Notes: a model not told the origin generated them from the letters alone. Positions 28,897 to 37,660 are shown, numbered from the stretch's first letter. The stretch is DNA of 64,000 nt from Galactobacter caseinivorans (GCF_003640665.1 NZ_QQXL01000001.1:248001-312000), one strand, 5' to 3'. Made by a program: numbers and translations.

Positions 28897-31800
28897 GTGA
28901 GCGCACAGACCGGTCAGGACGCACGCTTTGGAGCATGGCTGCAGTCCCTGGGACCCGGCGGCGGTGGGGATACCCTGCTGCACTTTGTGCCGTCCTCAGA
29001 GAATAGCGTTGAGCTGACGCACGCCCACCCCTCCGGCTTGGCGCAATTGCTGGCCGGGCGCCGTACGCGCCTGTCCACGCTGCTGCGGGATCCGGTGCAG
29101 TACACCCAGGCTCGGCGCACTGCGCGTGCCATCAGCTCCACCATCGCCGACGTGGCCGCACAGCGCGGCATCGAGGTGGGCTACCTCGCCACCGGCCTGG
29201 TCACCTGGCGCGCGCTGCGTCAGAGCGGCAACGATTTTTACTCCGCCCCCGTCATGCTGGGGCACGTCTCCATGGAGCGCCGCGAGGGTGTGGATGATGA
29301 GGAGTTGCAGCTCGTGGAGCGCAGCACCCCCAACCCGGCCCTGTTGCGCCACCTGAGCCACACCTTTGGCGTCAAGATTGAGGCCAAGGAACTGATCGAC
29401 GCCGCGTACGTCACCGCGCGCTTTGACCCTACGGCGCCGCTGACCGTGCTGCGCGAGGCGCTGCGCGATGTGCCGGGGCTGGTGGTCGCCGACCGCATGG
29501 TCCTTTCCACCTTCGCCGACGTCGCGGATCCCGCCGACCCCTCCGTGGTCTCCCCTGAGCACCCGGTCGTCGCCGCGCTGATGCAGAGCGTGGGGGACAC
29601 GACCATCCTTCCGGGCCCGCGCCGCCGTACCCCGCGTGGCCAGGCCGGTCCCGCCGCTGGCAGTGGTTCCGCGCAGGCCGAGGCCCAGCCCGACGGCGCT
29701 GTTCCCGGCGCGGCTGTTCCCGACGCGGGTGAGACCAATGCCGCGAAGGCTGACTCTGCTGGGGCTGGTTCTGCTGCGTCCGGTGCTGCTGACTCCGGTT
29801 CTGATGAATCCGGTTCCGGCCGATCCGGAGAGCCCGCTTCCGGCGGCTCCAAGGACGCCGGCCAGACGTCTTCCACACCCATCGTTGACCCGGCCGGGGC
29901 CGCTTCTGCGGCGCCCGCGGGACCCGCCGGCGCTTCGACGGCCGCCACCGACGCGGCGTCGCGGGCTACGGGAGCCCCGGCGTCAGAGCGCCTGGTTCCC
30001 CAGACGCTGCGCGACGACGTGGCGACCCCGGGCTCTGATCTGCGTGATCCCTCCGACGAGTTGCTGGTCTTGGATGCGGACGAGGACCAGTTTGCGGCCC
30101 TTGATCTGGTCTCCGCCGGTCGCTCGGTCACCGTCAGCGCCCCTCCCGGAACGGGTGGAACCACCTTTGCCGTGAACGCGGCCGTGCGCTTGGCCGCCCA
30201 GGGCAAGCGCGTGCTGGTTGTTGCCGAGCGTGAGCAGTCAGTCTCGGATTTCTTGGGGTCCCTGGCCCAGGTGGGTCTGGATTCCCTGGCCCTTCCCCTG
30301 CGCCGCGACGTGGATGCGGAGGAACTGCGCCGCCGATTGGTGGAGGCAGTGCTGCGCAACGAGCGCACCACGGAGCCGCATGCGCAGCAGAACCAGACCT
30401 TGTTGCGGGATCGTCGGCTGGCGCTGATTGAGCACGTGCGTTCGCTGCGCTCGGTGCGCCCGCGCTGGAAGGCCTCCCCGCTGCAGGCCATGCGTGAACT
30501 GGCACGAGTCACCTCACGCGTGCCCGCCCCGTCCACCACGGTGCGCCTGAAGCGCTCGGTGCTAGACGCCATGCCGGATCGCGCTCCTGTGGCAGAGCAG
30601 CTGCAGCGGGCCGCTGACCTGGGAGCCTTTGACGAGGCAACCGCACTGAGCCCGTGGTTTGGCGCCAGGCTGCGCCACCGCGGCGAGGCGGAGCAGGCGG
30701 TGGAGCTGGTGCGCGGCCTGGGCAAGGACGTGCCGCCGCTGCGTGCCAAGCTTGAATCCACGGCCAAGGCGACGCGCATTAAGCCCGTGCGGACCTTTGC
30801 CCAGTGGGGCAAGACGCTGCGCCTGCTCGTGGATGTGCGCCGCTCGCTGGACAAGTTTGAGCCGGACATCTTTGACAAGGCCGTGGATGACCTCATTGCC
30901 GCGACGGGCTCGCCGCATTGGCGCAAGCAGCGCGGCATTGAGATGAGCTCCATGACCCGCTCGCGCCTGCGCCGTGTGGCCAAGGAGTACGTGCGCCCCG
31001 GTGTGCACATCGAGGACCTGCACACGGCCCTGATCCAGGTGCAGGAACAGCGCAAGGCGTGGGAGCTGCTGGCCACGGATCAGCGCTACCCCAGCGTCCC
31101 CACCGGTCTGGAGGAGGTGCTGAGCACCTTCCGCGAGGTGTTGGCGCGCCTGGAGAAGCTGGAAAAGGTGCTGCCGACCCCGCCTGCGGGTGAGCGTGTG
31201 CTGAGCAAGCTGGCGCTGGCCGAGTTGCAGAGCACGCTGGAGTCCCTGAGCGCGGCAGAGAAGGACCTCTCCACTTTGCCGGAGCGCACCATTTTGCTGG
31301 AGACCCTGCGTGAGCAGGGCCTGGGGGATTTGGTGGATGACTTTAAGCGCCGCTCGGTGCTGAAGGAGCTCATCCCGAGCGAGCTGGATCAGGCGTGGTG
31401 GCAGTCGGTGCTGGAGGCCATGGTCTCTGGGGATGACTACCTTGCGCTGCAGGACGGGCAGACGCTGGCTCGTGTGCAGTCCGATTTTGCGCGCTCCGAT
31501 GCCAAGCATGTGGGTGCCGGTGCAGAAGAGGTGCGGTATCGCCTCTCGCGCAAGTGGAAGGGCGGGCTGGCGGATCACCGGGTGGCCGCGCGGGATCTGC
31601 GCGCGCTGCTCAAGATCGGCGACCCCTCCGTGGCCCAGCTGGCCGCGCTCTCTCCTGACCTGGTGGGCGCGCTGGTCCCGATCTGGGTCGGTGCACCCCT
31701 GTACTTGCCCTCCGCGTTGCCGCGCTGGAGCCGCTTTGATGTCACCATCCTGTTGGACGCAGAGTCGCTGTCCTTGGTGGCAGGGCTCGGGGCGATTGGT

Positions 31801-32952
31801 CGCTCCGATCAGGTCATCGCCATCGGCGATCCCGTCTCCGGTGCGCCGCGCCCGCTCACGGTGTCCGTGGACCCGGGCGAGGCTTCCCACGCCCGCCGCG
31901 TGCCGCTCAGCGCCTATGAGGCGTTGGCGGGCGTGACGCCGCGCCGCGCCCTGACCCGGGTACACCGCCCCATCGACGACCGCCTGGTGCACGCCGCTTC
32001 CCCGAGTTACGAGCGGGGTCTGAGCGCCTATCCGTCCCCGGGCGGAGCGGATCCCGCCGCGGCCGTCATCACGGTGGACGGCGCCACCGCCCTGGCAGGC
32101 TCCGGCGCCGTGGAGACCACGCCTGCCGAGGTGGCTGCGGTGGTCAAACTGGTCTTTGAGCAGTTGGAGAATCATCCCGAGCGCTCCCTTGCCGTGATCG
32201 CGGGGAATCAGCAGCATGCTCGCGCCGTGGCCAAGGCCGTGGGCGCCGCGATGGCGCACCACCCCGACACGGAGTCCTCCTTCCGTCGCAGCCACGAGCC
32301 GTTTGTGGTCACCACGGCGGAGCGTCTGCAGGGGCTGCGACGTGACGCGGTGATCTTCACGTTGGGCTTTGGACGCACGCCGCATGGGCGACCGGTCCAC
32401 GACTTTGGCACGTTGGCCACCCCGTCCGGCGCCCGCGCCGTGGGCGCCGCGCTGCTGGCCGGGCGGGAATGGATGCGAATTGTTGCCGCGTTCTCCGCGT
32501 CGGAGCTGGATGCGGAGCGGCTGCGCCACGGCGCGGCCAAGCTGGTCGCCGCTATGCGTGCGGTGGAGTCCCCGGCGCACGTGAGTGACAGCGCCCAGGT
32601 GGAGGATCCTCTGCTGGGCGACCTGGCCGAGCGACTGAGGGTGTGGGGCCTGACCGTGGTGCATGAGCACGCGCCCGGGGTGGACTTGGCCGTCTTCCCG
32701 CCGGAGGGATCGCAGGCAGTGCCGGTGGCGGTGGTCTCGGATGGTAGCGACACCTACGCCTCCGCCTCCGTCCGCTCGCGCTCCCGCATCGTTCCCACGG
32801 AGCTGGCGCGCCGTGGGTGGAACCCCACGCAGGTGTGGACCATCGACGTGTTCTCTGATCCGGCGGCCGTGGCTCGTCAGATTGCCGGCGAGCTGGGCCT
32901 GCGCACGCCGCGCGGGCGCCATGACGCCACCGCGGCGTCCGAGCAGGACTGA
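28897..32952 (+). CDS. Large helicase-like (DUF4011-related) protein with degenerate P-loop
   Basis: A 1351-residue protein; similar very large proteins follow guaA in many Micrococcales and are often called DNA helicase or AAA ATPase. Residues about 1-255 resemble the DUF4011-type N-terminus. Residues about 260-385 are a Gly/Ala/Ser/Pro-rich linker. A P-loop-like motif at about 414-425 reads SAPPGTGGTTF, with Gly in place of the catalytic Lys. Helical and coiled regions follow. Near the C-terminus RLQGLRRDAVIFTLGFGRTPHGRP resembles superfamily 1 helicase motif V, and the last 110 residues (AERLRVWGLTVVHEHAPGVD, GWNPTQVWTIDVFSDP) resemble a degenerate PD-(D/E)XK domain. GTG 28897 is chosen for GAGGAGAG just upstream. 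The family assignment is from memory of motifs. Confidence 0.65.
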   Translation: MSAQTGQDARFGAWLQSLGPGGGGDTLLHFVPSSENSVELTHAHPSGLAQLLAGRRTRLSTLLRDPVQYTQARRTARAISSTIADVAAQRGIEVGYLATGLVTWRALRQSGNDFYSAPVMLGHVSMERREGVDDEELQLVERSTPNPALLRHLSHTFGVKIEAKELIDAAYVTARFDPTAPLTVLREALRDVPGLVVADRMVLSTFADVADPADPSVVSPEHPVVAALMQSVGDTTILPGPRRRTPRGQAGPAAGSGSAQAEAQPDGAVPGAAVPDAGETNAAKADSAGAGSAASGAADSGSDESGSGRSGEPASGGSKDAGQTSSTPIVDPAGAASAAPAGPAGASTAATDAASRATGAPASERLVPQTLRDDVATPGSDLRDPSDELLVLDADEDQFAALDLVSAGRSVTVSAPPGTGGTTFAVNAAVRLAAQGKRVLVVAEREQSVSDFLGSLAQVGLDSLALPLRRDVDAEELRRRLVEAVLRNERTTEPHAQQNQTLLRDRRLALIEHVRSLRSVRPRWKASPLQAMRELARVTSRVPAPSTTVRLKRSVLDAMPDRAPVAEQLQRAADLGAFDEATALSPWFGARLRHRGEAEQAVELVRGLGKDVPPLRAKLESTAKATRIKPVRTFAQWGKTLRLLVDVRRSLDKFEPDIFDKAVDDLIAATGSPHWRKQRGIEMSSMTRSRLRRVAKEYVRPGVHIEDLHTALIQVQEQRKAWELLATDQRYPSVPTGLEEVLSTFREVLARLEKLEKVLPTPPAGERVLSKLALAELQSTLESLSAAEKDLSTLPERTILLETLREQGLGDLVDDFKRRSVLKELIPSELDQAWWQSVLEAMVSGDDYLALQDGQTLARVQSDFARSDAKHVGAGAEEVRYRLSRKWKGGLADHRVAARDLRALLKIGDPSVAQLAALSPDLVGALVPIWVGAPLYLPSALPRWSRFDVTILLDAESLSLVAGLGAIGRSDQVIAIGDPVSGAPRPLTVSVDPGEASHARRVPLSAYEALAGVTPRRALTRVHRPIDDRLVHAASPSYERGLSAYPSPGGADPAAAVITVDGATALAGSGAVETTPAEVAAVVKLVFEQLENHPERSLAVIAGNQQHARAVAKAVGAAMAHHPDTESSFRRSHEPFVVTTAERLQGLRRDAVIFTLGFGRTPHGRPVHDFGTLATPSGARAVGAALLAGREWMRIVAAFSASELDAERLRHGAAKLVAAMRAVESPAHVSDSAQVEDPLLGDLAERLRVWGLTVVHEHAPGVDLAVFPPEGSQAVPVAVVSDGSDTYASASVRSRSRIVPTELARRGWNPTQVWTIDVFSDPAAVARQIAGELGLRTPRGRHDATAASEQD

Positions 32953-33066
32953 GCTGGTGCAGTTGCTAGCGCTGGCCGTCCCGGTCTCCACGCTGGGTGC
33001 GCTGTGCCAGAGAAGTCGGAAGGGGCAACGCAGCGGGCTGCAGGGCTGGCAGCGGGGCGGCGCGCG

Positions 33067-33411
33067 ATGAGCGAGCGCCGCCACCGCGGCCCACGCCGTT
33101 TTGTGGCACCGATGACGCATCTTGCGGGCGAGCCGACCGTGGGATCCATCCAGGGATGGCACGCGGGCGAGGCCAAGCAGGCGCCTGATGCGTCCGAGCC
33201 ATCCGCTACCGATCCCTCCGGAGACGCCGCGAGCCGGCAAGCGCAGCAGCGACTGGAACAGCAGACGGACCGGCCCGAGAACGTCAACCGGACCGAGAAC
33301 GTCAACCGGCCTGAGCACCTCAACCGGCCCGAGCGCACGCCCGCTCAGCGCGCCGAGGATGCGGCGCGCCTGGCCTGGTACCAACGGGACAAGCCGCCCC
33401 ACTGGAGTTAG
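33067..33411 (+). CDS. Small conserved-position protein with NVNRPE repeats
   Basis: A 114-residue hydrophilic protein 114 bp downstream of the helicase-like gene, same strand. It begins MSERRHRGPRRFVAPMTHLAG, has a central repeat NVNRTE-NVNRPE-HLNRPE (residues about 78-96; DNA repeat at 33279-33336), and ends ARLAWYQRDKPPHWS. No membrane segment or known domain. The ending resembles small proteins that follow this helicase family in Micrococcales, which supports it as a real gene. An in-frame start 63 bases upstream is possible. Function unknown. Confidence 0.6.
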   Translation: MSERRHRGPRRFVAPMTHLAGEPTVGSIQGWHAGEAKQAPDASEPSATDPSGDAASRQAQQRLEQQTDRPENVNRTENVNRPEHLNRPERTPAQRAEDAARLAWYQRDKPPHWS

Positions 33412-33445
33412 TGGCACCCAAACACTCCAGCACCCAAGCATCCCG

Positions 33446-34195
33446 CTACCCCGTCACCACAAGGCTGACCGCGCCGCGTTGTGGGGCACCAGAAACGGCA
33501 GCGGCCGCGCTGCGTGGCACTGACACGACCACCACTACTCCTTGGCCGGACTGCGCCGAGGAGCCAAGCCACCCACCGGCTTGCTCCGCGCCTCCCGCCC
33601 ACAGGACCCTGGCCCCGCTGACCACGCTCCGACTCGGTGCGCTCCTCTCCTCAGAGGCATCCGTGACGATCACCTCCACCACATCGCCGGGCCGCACAAA
33701 CCCGGCCGGGTTTCCCTTGCCAAGGGCCAGACCCACAGCGACCCGGCCAGGTTCCAGCCCCTTGGTCAGGCCTGAGCCGGCCAGGGCGGAGCGATGCAGC
33801 GGCACGCCGGCGGGCCACGGCACGGCCAGGGTCCGCCCCACCAGCTCGCGCTCGTGACCCTCCTCCGGGGAGGAAGGCCCAGAGAGACGCACCTGGATCA
33901 GGTCCTCCGCGCTCAGCACATGCCCGGCGCTCAGATCGGCACGGGGAGCGGAGACCAGCCTGGCGCCGGCGTCCGCCGGGGCCACGGCGCGCAGCCCGGC
34001 AAAGACGGCGACAAAAACGAGTCCCGCGATCAGCCAGCGTCGGCGCCGCCTCCACCATTCGGCGGGCGAACGCCGCGGGCGGCGCAGGGTCGCTTGCCGT
34101 CCGCGCTGGGGTGCTGAGCCGGGCTCGTCACGCGGGGCGTCCCGCATGGAGGTGCCCCGGCCGGAGGTTCGTCGGGGGTGGGATCGCTGAAACAT
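33446..34195 (-). CDS. SAF-domain (CpaB/RcpC-like) membrane-anchored protein
   Basis: A 249-residue protein with an Arg-rich cytosolic N-terminus, one transmembrane helix (RRRRRWLIAGLVFVAVFAGLRAV) and an external SAF domain. The SAF part has RLVSAPRADLSAGHVLSAEDLIQVRL, VGRTLAVPWPAGVPLHRSAL and VAVGLALGKGNPAGFVRPGDVVEVIV, as in CpaB/RcpC pilus-assembly proteins. No Flp pilus genes lie nearby, so a pilus role is uncertain. The start at 34195 follows a weak minus-strand -10, CACTCT (34202-34207), by 6 bases, the same hexamer and spacing as rmuC; 34147 is an alternative. It lies downstream of the fmdB terminator. Confidence 0.78.
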   Translation of the reverse strand: MFQRSHPRRTSGRGTSMRDAPRDEPGSAPQRGRQATLRRPRRSPAEWWRRRRRWLIAGLVFVAVFAGLRAVAPADAGARLVSAPRADLSAGHVLSAEDLIQVRLSGPSSPEEGHERELVGRTLAVPWPAGVPLHRSALAGSGLTKGLEPGRVAVGLALGKGNPAGFVRPGDVVEVIVTDASEERSAPSRSVVSGARVLWAGGAEQAGGWLGSSAQSGQGVVVVVSVPRSAAAAVSGAPQRGAVSLVVTG

Positions 34196-34237
34196 GAATC
34201 CAGAGTGCCCCGCCGAGCGGTGCCCGGAGACGGCAAA

Positions 34238-34263
34238 CGGCCCCGTTGTGGATAACGGGGCCG
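34238..34263 (-). terminator. Terminator downstream of fmdB
   Basis: A perfect 10-bp stem CGGCCCCGTT/AACGGGGCCG with a 6-base loop, followed on the minus strand by TTTG. Confidence 0.8.
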
Positions 34264-34298
34264 TGTTGGTGCAGCTGTGAGGGACGCGAGCGCGTCGG

Positions 34299-34694
34299 CT
34301 ACGAGGAGGCGGCCGGCGCGGTGGCGGGGGCCGTTGCAGAGGCGGAACCGGCGGAGTTTTTCGTCGGCGCGGAGCTCCCCGCATCCGAGGACCCGCCTCC
34401 GGAACCGGCGTTTCCGGAACCAGTTCCTCCGGAACCAGTTCCTCCGGAACCGCTCGCGGCAGCGGACGTGGCCGAGCCAGCGGCGGCCGGAGCCGCGGAA
34501 TCCGCGCCAACAGAGGACGCGCGCGAGTCGTTGCGATAGAAGCCGGATCCCTTAAAGACCACGCCCACGCTGTTGAACTTCTTGCGCAGGTGCCCCTGGC
34601 ATTCGGGGCACACCGTCAGGGAGTCCTCGTGGAAACCCTGGAAAATGTCGAAGTGACGGCCGCAGTCCTTGCAGGCGTATTCGTAGGTGGGCAT
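34299..34694 (-). CDS. FmdB-family zinc ribbon protein
   Basis: A 131-residue protein. Residues 1-55 form the FmdB/CxxC_CxxC regulatory domain: MPTYEYACKDCGRHFDIFQ and LTVCPECQGHLRKKFN supply four Zn-ligand cysteines, and GVVFKGSGFYRNDSR ends the domain. The remainder (about residues 60-131) is a Ser/Gly/Thr/Ala low-complexity tail with GSGGTGSG and GNAGSGG units. Such small proteins are annotated as putative regulators, but function is not established. It sits between 5-formyl-THF cyclo-ligase and the SAF protein on the same strand, a common Micrococcales order. Confidence 0.9.
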   Translation of the reverse strand: MPTYEYACKDCGRHFDIFQGFHEDSLTVCPECQGHLRKKFNSVGVVFKGSGFYRNDSRASSVGADSAAPAAAGSATSAAASGSGGTGSGGTGSGNAGSGGGSSDAGSSAPTKNSAGSASATAPATAPAASS

Positions 34695-34828
34695 GAAAAA
34701 CCTTCGCTCTGGCGTGCCGCACGGGAGTGGGCCTCCCCGGCACAGGGAATCTGTGGCACTACGGATCTTCGACTAGCAATCTTAGCCCCGCCGACCGCCT
34801 GCGTCCGTGGTGCGCGCCACGGCCGCGC

Positions 34829-35419
34829 TCATCCGAGGGCGAACGGAAGCCGACTGACGCCGGAAGGCGTCCACACGGCGTCGAGCACCGCATCCCACGG
34901 CTGCGCCGGCACCGACTGAACCACCTCGGAATCCAGCACAACGCCTACGTGCAGCCCAGCATGATCCGCCAGGAAGCGGTCGTAATACCCGCCGCCCTGG
35001 CCAAGGCGCGTCCCGTCAAAGCCGACAGAGAGCGCCGGAACCAGCACCAGATCCGCGTCCTGTGCAGAGGCGGACTCGGCGCCCACCGGCTCGGGAACCG
35101 GCGCCAAGGCGCTCATGCCCACCTGCACATCGGGGTGCCACAGGACCCAGGTGAGTTGGTGTTCTGGGGCACACAACGGCACCACGACGCGGTGGCCGCG
35201 TTGGTGCCAGCGGCGCAGGGCGTGCCTCAGGTCGGGTTCCCCCGGCGCGGCAAGGTACGCGGCGATCGTGAGGGGGCGCTGATCCAGTAACGCGGTGACC
35301 TGCTCCGCACTGCGCCCCAAGGCGTTGGCGGCCGCCTCCCGCTCGGGTGCCTGCAGGGCCCGGCGGGCAGTGCGGACAGCGCTGCGGGCGGCGCGCTTGG
35401 CATCGGCGAGAGATTCCAT
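34829..35419 (-). CDS. 5-formyltetrahydrofolate cyclo-ligase
   Basis: The enzyme (YgfA/MTHFS) converts 5-formyl-THF to 5,10-methenyl-THF with ATP, returning stored folate to one-carbon metabolism. The 196-residue protein has KRAARSAVRTARRAL at the N-terminus, VVVPLCAPEHQLTW, and the ATP/folate signature VGFDGTRLGQGGGYYDRFL. Length is normal. The start ATG 35419 follows a minus-strand CATGAT (35426-35431) by 6 bases; an in-frame extension of 112 residues upstream is antisense to the neighbouring gene and rejected. It is divergent from a GNAT gene, with only 47 bp between start codons. Confidence 0.92.
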   Translation of the reverse strand: MESLADAKRAARSAVRTARRALQAPEREAAANALGRSAEQVTALLDQRPLTIAAYLAAPGEPDLRHALRRWHQRGHRVVVPLCAPEHQLTWVLWHPDVQVGMSALAPVPEPVGAESASAQDADLVLVPALSVGFDGTRLGQGGGYYDRFLADHAGLHVGVVLDSEVVQSVPAQPWDAVLDAVWTPSGVSRLPFALG

Positions 35420-35466
35420 GGGCCCATCATGGCCCACACGGGGCAGGACGCGCCTACGATGCCAGC
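35420..35466. promoter_or_regulatory. Back-to-back leaderless promoters of the cyclo-ligase and GNAT genes
   Basis: In 47 bp there are a minus-strand CATGAT (35426-35431, 6 bases before ATG 35419) and a plus-strand TACGAT (35455-35460, 6 bases before ATG 35467). The two -10 boxes are 23 bp apart, so each promoter's -35 region overlaps the other's -10 zone and the two genes probably compete for polymerase. Confidence 0.6.
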
Positions 35467-36126
35467 ATGCGCTATCCCCGACGCCCGCCCACCTTGGTGG
35501 TGCCGTCTGCGCTGGCGCTGACCCCGTGGCGGCTCGCGGATCGGGAGCAATGGTCAGAGTTGGTCCGGCGCAACGAGACGTGGTTGAGACCGTTTGCCGC
35601 GGTGGCGCCACCCGGCCTGGGGCAGCTGGGCCGTGCCGCGGCGGATGCCGCTCGCGACTCCACGTCCTGGCCGGCCATCGTGCGTGCGCAGGAGCGGAGG
35701 AACCGGTCGGGGGAGGCGCTGGGTTGGATCCTGCGGGTACCCGCCGCGGGCGCACTGGCCCTTCCAGCAGAGGAACAGAGGCCGGAGCGGTGGCGCCCGG
35801 CCGGCCAGCTCAGCATCACCGCCATCCATAGGGGCGCCTCCATGAGCGGAACGCTTGGCTACTGGATTGACCGGGAACTGGCCGGCCGTGGGCTCATGAC
35901 CAAGGCGGTGGGAGCGGCGGCACGCTACGCGCTTGGTCCCGGCGGGCTGCACCGTCTTGAAGCGGTGATTCACCCGGCCAACCAGGCCAGCATCGCGGTG
36001 GTGCGGCGCTGCGGATTCCGCGAGGAGGGGCTCCGGGCGGGGGCCCTGCACACCAGCACCGGTTGGCAAGATCACCTGGTGTTTGCGCTGACGAGTGAGG
36101 AGCTGGGCGCATCCATGGGGAGGTGA
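35467..36126 (+). CDS. RimJ/RimL-type GNAT acetyltransferase
   Basis: A 219-residue GNAT protein resembling RimJ/RimL, enzymes that acetylate N-termini of ribosomal proteins or small molecules. LTPWRLADREQWSELVRRNETWLRPF opens the fold. GTLGYWIDRELAGRGLMTKAVGAAARYAL contains the acetyl-CoA pyrophosphate loop, and RLEAVIHPANQASIAVVRRCGFREEGLRAGAL is the usual end of RimJ-like proteins. The start at ATG 35467 is set by the leaderless -10. Substrate unknown. No partner gene is coupled downstream; the next gene starts 128 bp away. Confidence 0.88.
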   Translation: MRYPRRPPTLVVPSALALTPWRLADREQWSELVRRNETWLRPFAAVAPPGLGQLGRAAADAARDSTSWPAIVRAQERRNRSGEALGWILRVPAAGALALPAEEQRPERWRPAGQLSITAIHRGASMSGTLGYWIDRELAGRGLMTKAVGAAARYALGPGGLHRLEAVIHPANQASIAVVRRCGFREEGLRAGALHTSTGWQDHLVFALTSEELGASMGR

Positions 36127-36254
36127 GTCGGGAACCCCACAGCGATTGAGACGGGAACACACCGCGCCGCTTGAGCCCTCATCGCCGAGATGGCGGCTAT
36201 TTTTGTGGGAGCCGGCTCTGCTGGCACCCCCCTTTTTTCCCACAGGAGGCCACG

Positions 36255-37067
36255 ATGTCGTCGCAGACGGACACGTTCAAGATTCGTTGGGGCAAGCTTG
36301 CCCTGGCGCTCATCGGCGTGCTCGCGGTGCTCGCGACGCCCGTGACCTTTGTTGTGGCTCTGGTGAGCCCGCTGAGTCTCTGGACTCCTTTGCTGTGCCT
36401 GGCGTTGGTTGTGATCAGCTTTGCTGGCCTGCGTGCCTCCGCGGTCAAGGATCGCCAGGCCAAGGCGTGGCAGCGCGCCGCGGCGACGGTGCCTCAGCGC
36501 GTGGCTGCCCAGCCGGAAGCGGCCCAGGCCAAGGACACGAAGGTCGCCCAGCCGGCGGACAAGAACGCCTCTGATCAGAAGGTTGCCGCGCAGAAGACTG
36601 GCGCACAGAAGACTGCGGCCCAGGTGGCTGCAGCCAAGCAGGCAGCGGAGAAGCAGGCCGCGGCAGAGAAGGCAGCGGCGGCCGCCAAGGACCGCCCGTT
36701 CGACATGCAGGCGCAGGACAAGGCCCCGGCCGAGGTCGCGGCGCCCCAGCAGGACGTCACCGTCACTGCCACCCAGGCCGAGCCGGCAGCGCAGGCCACG
36801 CCCGCGTCGTCGGGCACCGCCGTGGCGCAGACCGCACCGGTCCAGACGCCGACGCCGGACACCTCCTGGGCGCCCCGCGAACTGCCGGTGCCCGGCTACG
36901 TCGGTGCCGCCCGCGCCGAGCGCTCGGCCCCGGCCCCGCTGGAGCAGGCCGCAGAGAAGCGCGCCACGGAGGTCACCAGCATCCGCCAGGCGGAGGCGGA
37001 CCGCGTGGCGGAGGAACGAGCGGAACGGCTCAACCTCGACGCCGTGCTGCAGCGCCGCCGCGCTTAA
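36255..37067 (+). CDS. Two-helix membrane protein with long Ala/Lys/Gln-rich tail
   Basis: A 270-residue protein starting at ATG 36255 after a perfect AGGAGG. Two adjacent transmembrane helices (LALALIGVLAVLATPVTFVVALV and WTPLLCLALVVISFAGL) are followed by about 200 cytosolic residues rich in Ala, Gln and Lys. Repeating segments such as KVAAQKTGAQKTAAQ and AAEKQAAAEKAAAAAK probably form a coiled coil, and the end VLQRRRA is basic. No catalytic motif or known domain is recognised. Family members in Micrococcales are annotated as hypothetical membrane proteins. It is a real gene by ribosome site and codon pattern. Confidence 0.75.
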   Translation: MSSQTDTFKIRWGKLALALIGVLAVLATPVTFVVALVSPLSLWTPLLCLALVVISFAGLRASAVKDRQAKAWQRAAATVPQRVAAQPEAAQAKDTKVAQPADKNASDQKVAAQKTGAQKTAAQVAAAKQAAEKQAAAEKAAAAAKDRPFDMQAQDKAPAEVAAPQQDVTVTATQAEPAAQATPASSGTAVAQTAPVQTPTPDTSWAPRELPVPGYVGAARAERSAPAPLEQAAEKRATEVTSIRQAEADRVAEERAERLNLDAVLQRRRA

Positions 37068-37153
37068 GGTAGGCAACTCCCCGTCCTGATCCGGTCAAAC
37101 GGACCGCGCGCCGAGGCTGCGTGGGGGATGGGGCGGCCGGGCACCAGGCGGGT

Positions 37154-37660
37154 TCAGGCGCCCCCGTGCCCCTCCGGCGCCAGCGGCCCGGACGTCCCCG
37201 GGTGATGCGCAAAGATCAGCGTGGTCTCGGCGTGCGCCACGGAGCTGTCCGTCGCCAGGTGATCCAGGACCCAGTCCCGCAGGGCATCCGCGGACGCCAC
37301 GGCGATGTGCAGCAGGTAATCCGTGCCGCCGGAGACGTGGAACATCTCCACTACGTCCGGCAAGCTCGGCACAAAACTGGTGAAGCGGTCAATCTCGTCG
37401 CGATCGTGCGCGCGCAGCTTCACGGCGACCAGCGCGCGGACCGGACGGCCCACCGCCGGGAGGGATACGCGGGCGTGGTAGCCCTCAATCACGCCGCGTT
37501 CCACCAGAGATCGGGTGCGCACCAGCGCGGTGGAGGGGGCGATGCCCACCAGTTCTGCCAGCGCGGCGTTACTGATGCGCGCATCCGCCACGAGGGCGTC
37601 AATGATGGCGCGGTCGATCGCGTCGATTCCGGTCGGGTTCTGCGGCGAGACGGTGCTCAT
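37154..37660 (-). CDS. Lrp/AsnC-family transcriptional regulator
   Basis: A 168-residue regulator. The N-terminal helix-turn-helix spans about residues 12-62 (IDAIDRAIIDALVADARISNAALAELVGIAPSTALVRTRSLVERGVIEGY). The C-terminal RAM effector domain covers about 70-150 (VRALVAVKLRAHDRDEIDRF, VSGGTDYLLHIAV). Lrp/AsnC proteins sense amino acids or similar ligands and often control a neighbouring gene; the divergent lipoprotein 73 bp away and alaA beyond it are candidate targets. No obvious palindrome was found between them. Confidence 0.92.
   Translation of the reverse strand: MSTVSPQNPTGIDAIDRAIIDALVADARISNAALAELVGIAPSTALVRTRSLVERGVIEGYHARVSLPAVGRPVRALVAVKLRAHDRDEIDRFTSFVPSLPDVVEMFHVSGGTDYLLHIAVASADALRDWVLDHLATDSSVAHAETTLIFAHHPGTSGPLAPEGHGGA

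Noticed and set aside
30562-33441. 959-residue open frame antisense to the helicase-like gene
   Set aside because: It runs opposite a strongly supported coding region and has no recognisable domain or ribosome site.
36190-36254. Possible terminator or riboswitch before the two-helix membrane protein
   Set aside because: Short T-runs follow only a 4-5 bp CGCC/GGCG stem, and GTGGGA/TCCCAC arms are too far apart to judge.
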